Source of the DNA: JBBIRM01 sp964517975
GTDB lineage: Bacteria > Desulfobacterota > BSN033 > UBA1163
Assembly (NCBI GenBank): GCA_964517975.1
Contig: CAZFDM010000246.1
Span: forward strand, 1 to 5,690
DNA: 5,690 bases
Direction: 5' to 3'
Part shown: positions 5,676-5,690 of the stretch, piece by piece
Layout of the letters: every line of letters begins with the position of its first letter
Position numbering within the stretch: position 1 is the stretch's first letter
Notes under the pieces: model-generated
The model's database searches: none
Seen by the model: only the letters and a program-made list of their open reading frames with translations
Told to the model about the DNA's origin: nothing
Program-made: the position numbers and the translations under genes

Positions 5676-5690
5676 TGCAATGGTTATGCC
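5676..5690 (-). promoter_or_regulatory. Sigma-54 (-24/-12) promoter of the pilus operon (first base outside the window)
   Basis: Read on the minus strand, the last 15 bases are GGCATAACCATTGCA, matching the sigma-54 consensus from its second position on. GG (5690-5689) and GC (5678-5677) are at the exact spacing. The predicted transcription start is near 5665, giving a 36-base leader that includes the strong ribosome-binding site. Upstream activator sites would lie beyond 5690 and cannot be seen. Confidence 0.8.

Noticed and set aside
1..5690. CRISPR arrays, tRNA or rRNA genes, insertion sequences
   Set aside because: No regularly spaced repeats, RNA gene motifs, transposase frames or terminal inverted repeats were seen on either strand.

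Overview
This window holds an almost complete archaic (Csu-like, sigma-clade) chaperone-usher pilus locus of a Gram-negative bacterium. Three small secreted proteins with the spore coat U (SCPU) fold, a periplasmic pilus chaperone and an outer-membrane usher lie head to tail on the minus strand. The usher requires an outer membrane. The DNA is moderately AT-rich, and the spacers are strongly so. SCPU pili next to a sigma-54 activator would fit Desulfobacterota/Myxococcota, Nitrospirota or similar lineages, but the sequence alone does not fix the taxon.

Layout. Positions 1-294 (+) encode the C-terminal end of a sigma-54-dependent (NtrC-type) activator, whose ATPase domain is mostly outside the window. 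Positions 295-530 are an AT-rich regulatory spacer with a 12-nt direct repeat and a consensus-grade sigma-54 promoter. Positions 531-995 (+) encode a small secreted, cysteine-free, pilin-like protein of no recognised family. The minus-strand operon starts at a second sigma-54 promoter at the right edge (5676-5690, its first base cut off). It reads pilin 1 (5629-5171), a hairpin-containing spacer, pilin 2 (5080-4601), chaperone (4556-3789), usher (3817-1487) and a short last subunit (1494-997). The last subunit ends one base from the end of the plus-strand gene, so the two transcription units collide tail to tail.

How the parts fit. All subunits have Sec signal peptides. The chaperone should hold them in the periplasm by donor-strand complementation and deliver them to the usher, where they polymerise by donor-strand exchange. 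Pilins 1 and 2 carry an N-terminal alternating-hydrophobic stretch before the first cysteine, as expected for a donor strand. The last subunit lacks it, which suggests a tip position. The two sigma-54 promoters match at 13 of 15 bases, point inward from both ends of the locus, and lie beside a sigma-54 activator gene. This suggests that the pilus operon and the opposite-strand pilin-like gene form one regulon. The opposite-strand gene is the least explained part of the window: it has a donor-strand-like N terminus but no cysteines, and its predicted transcript is almost leaderless.
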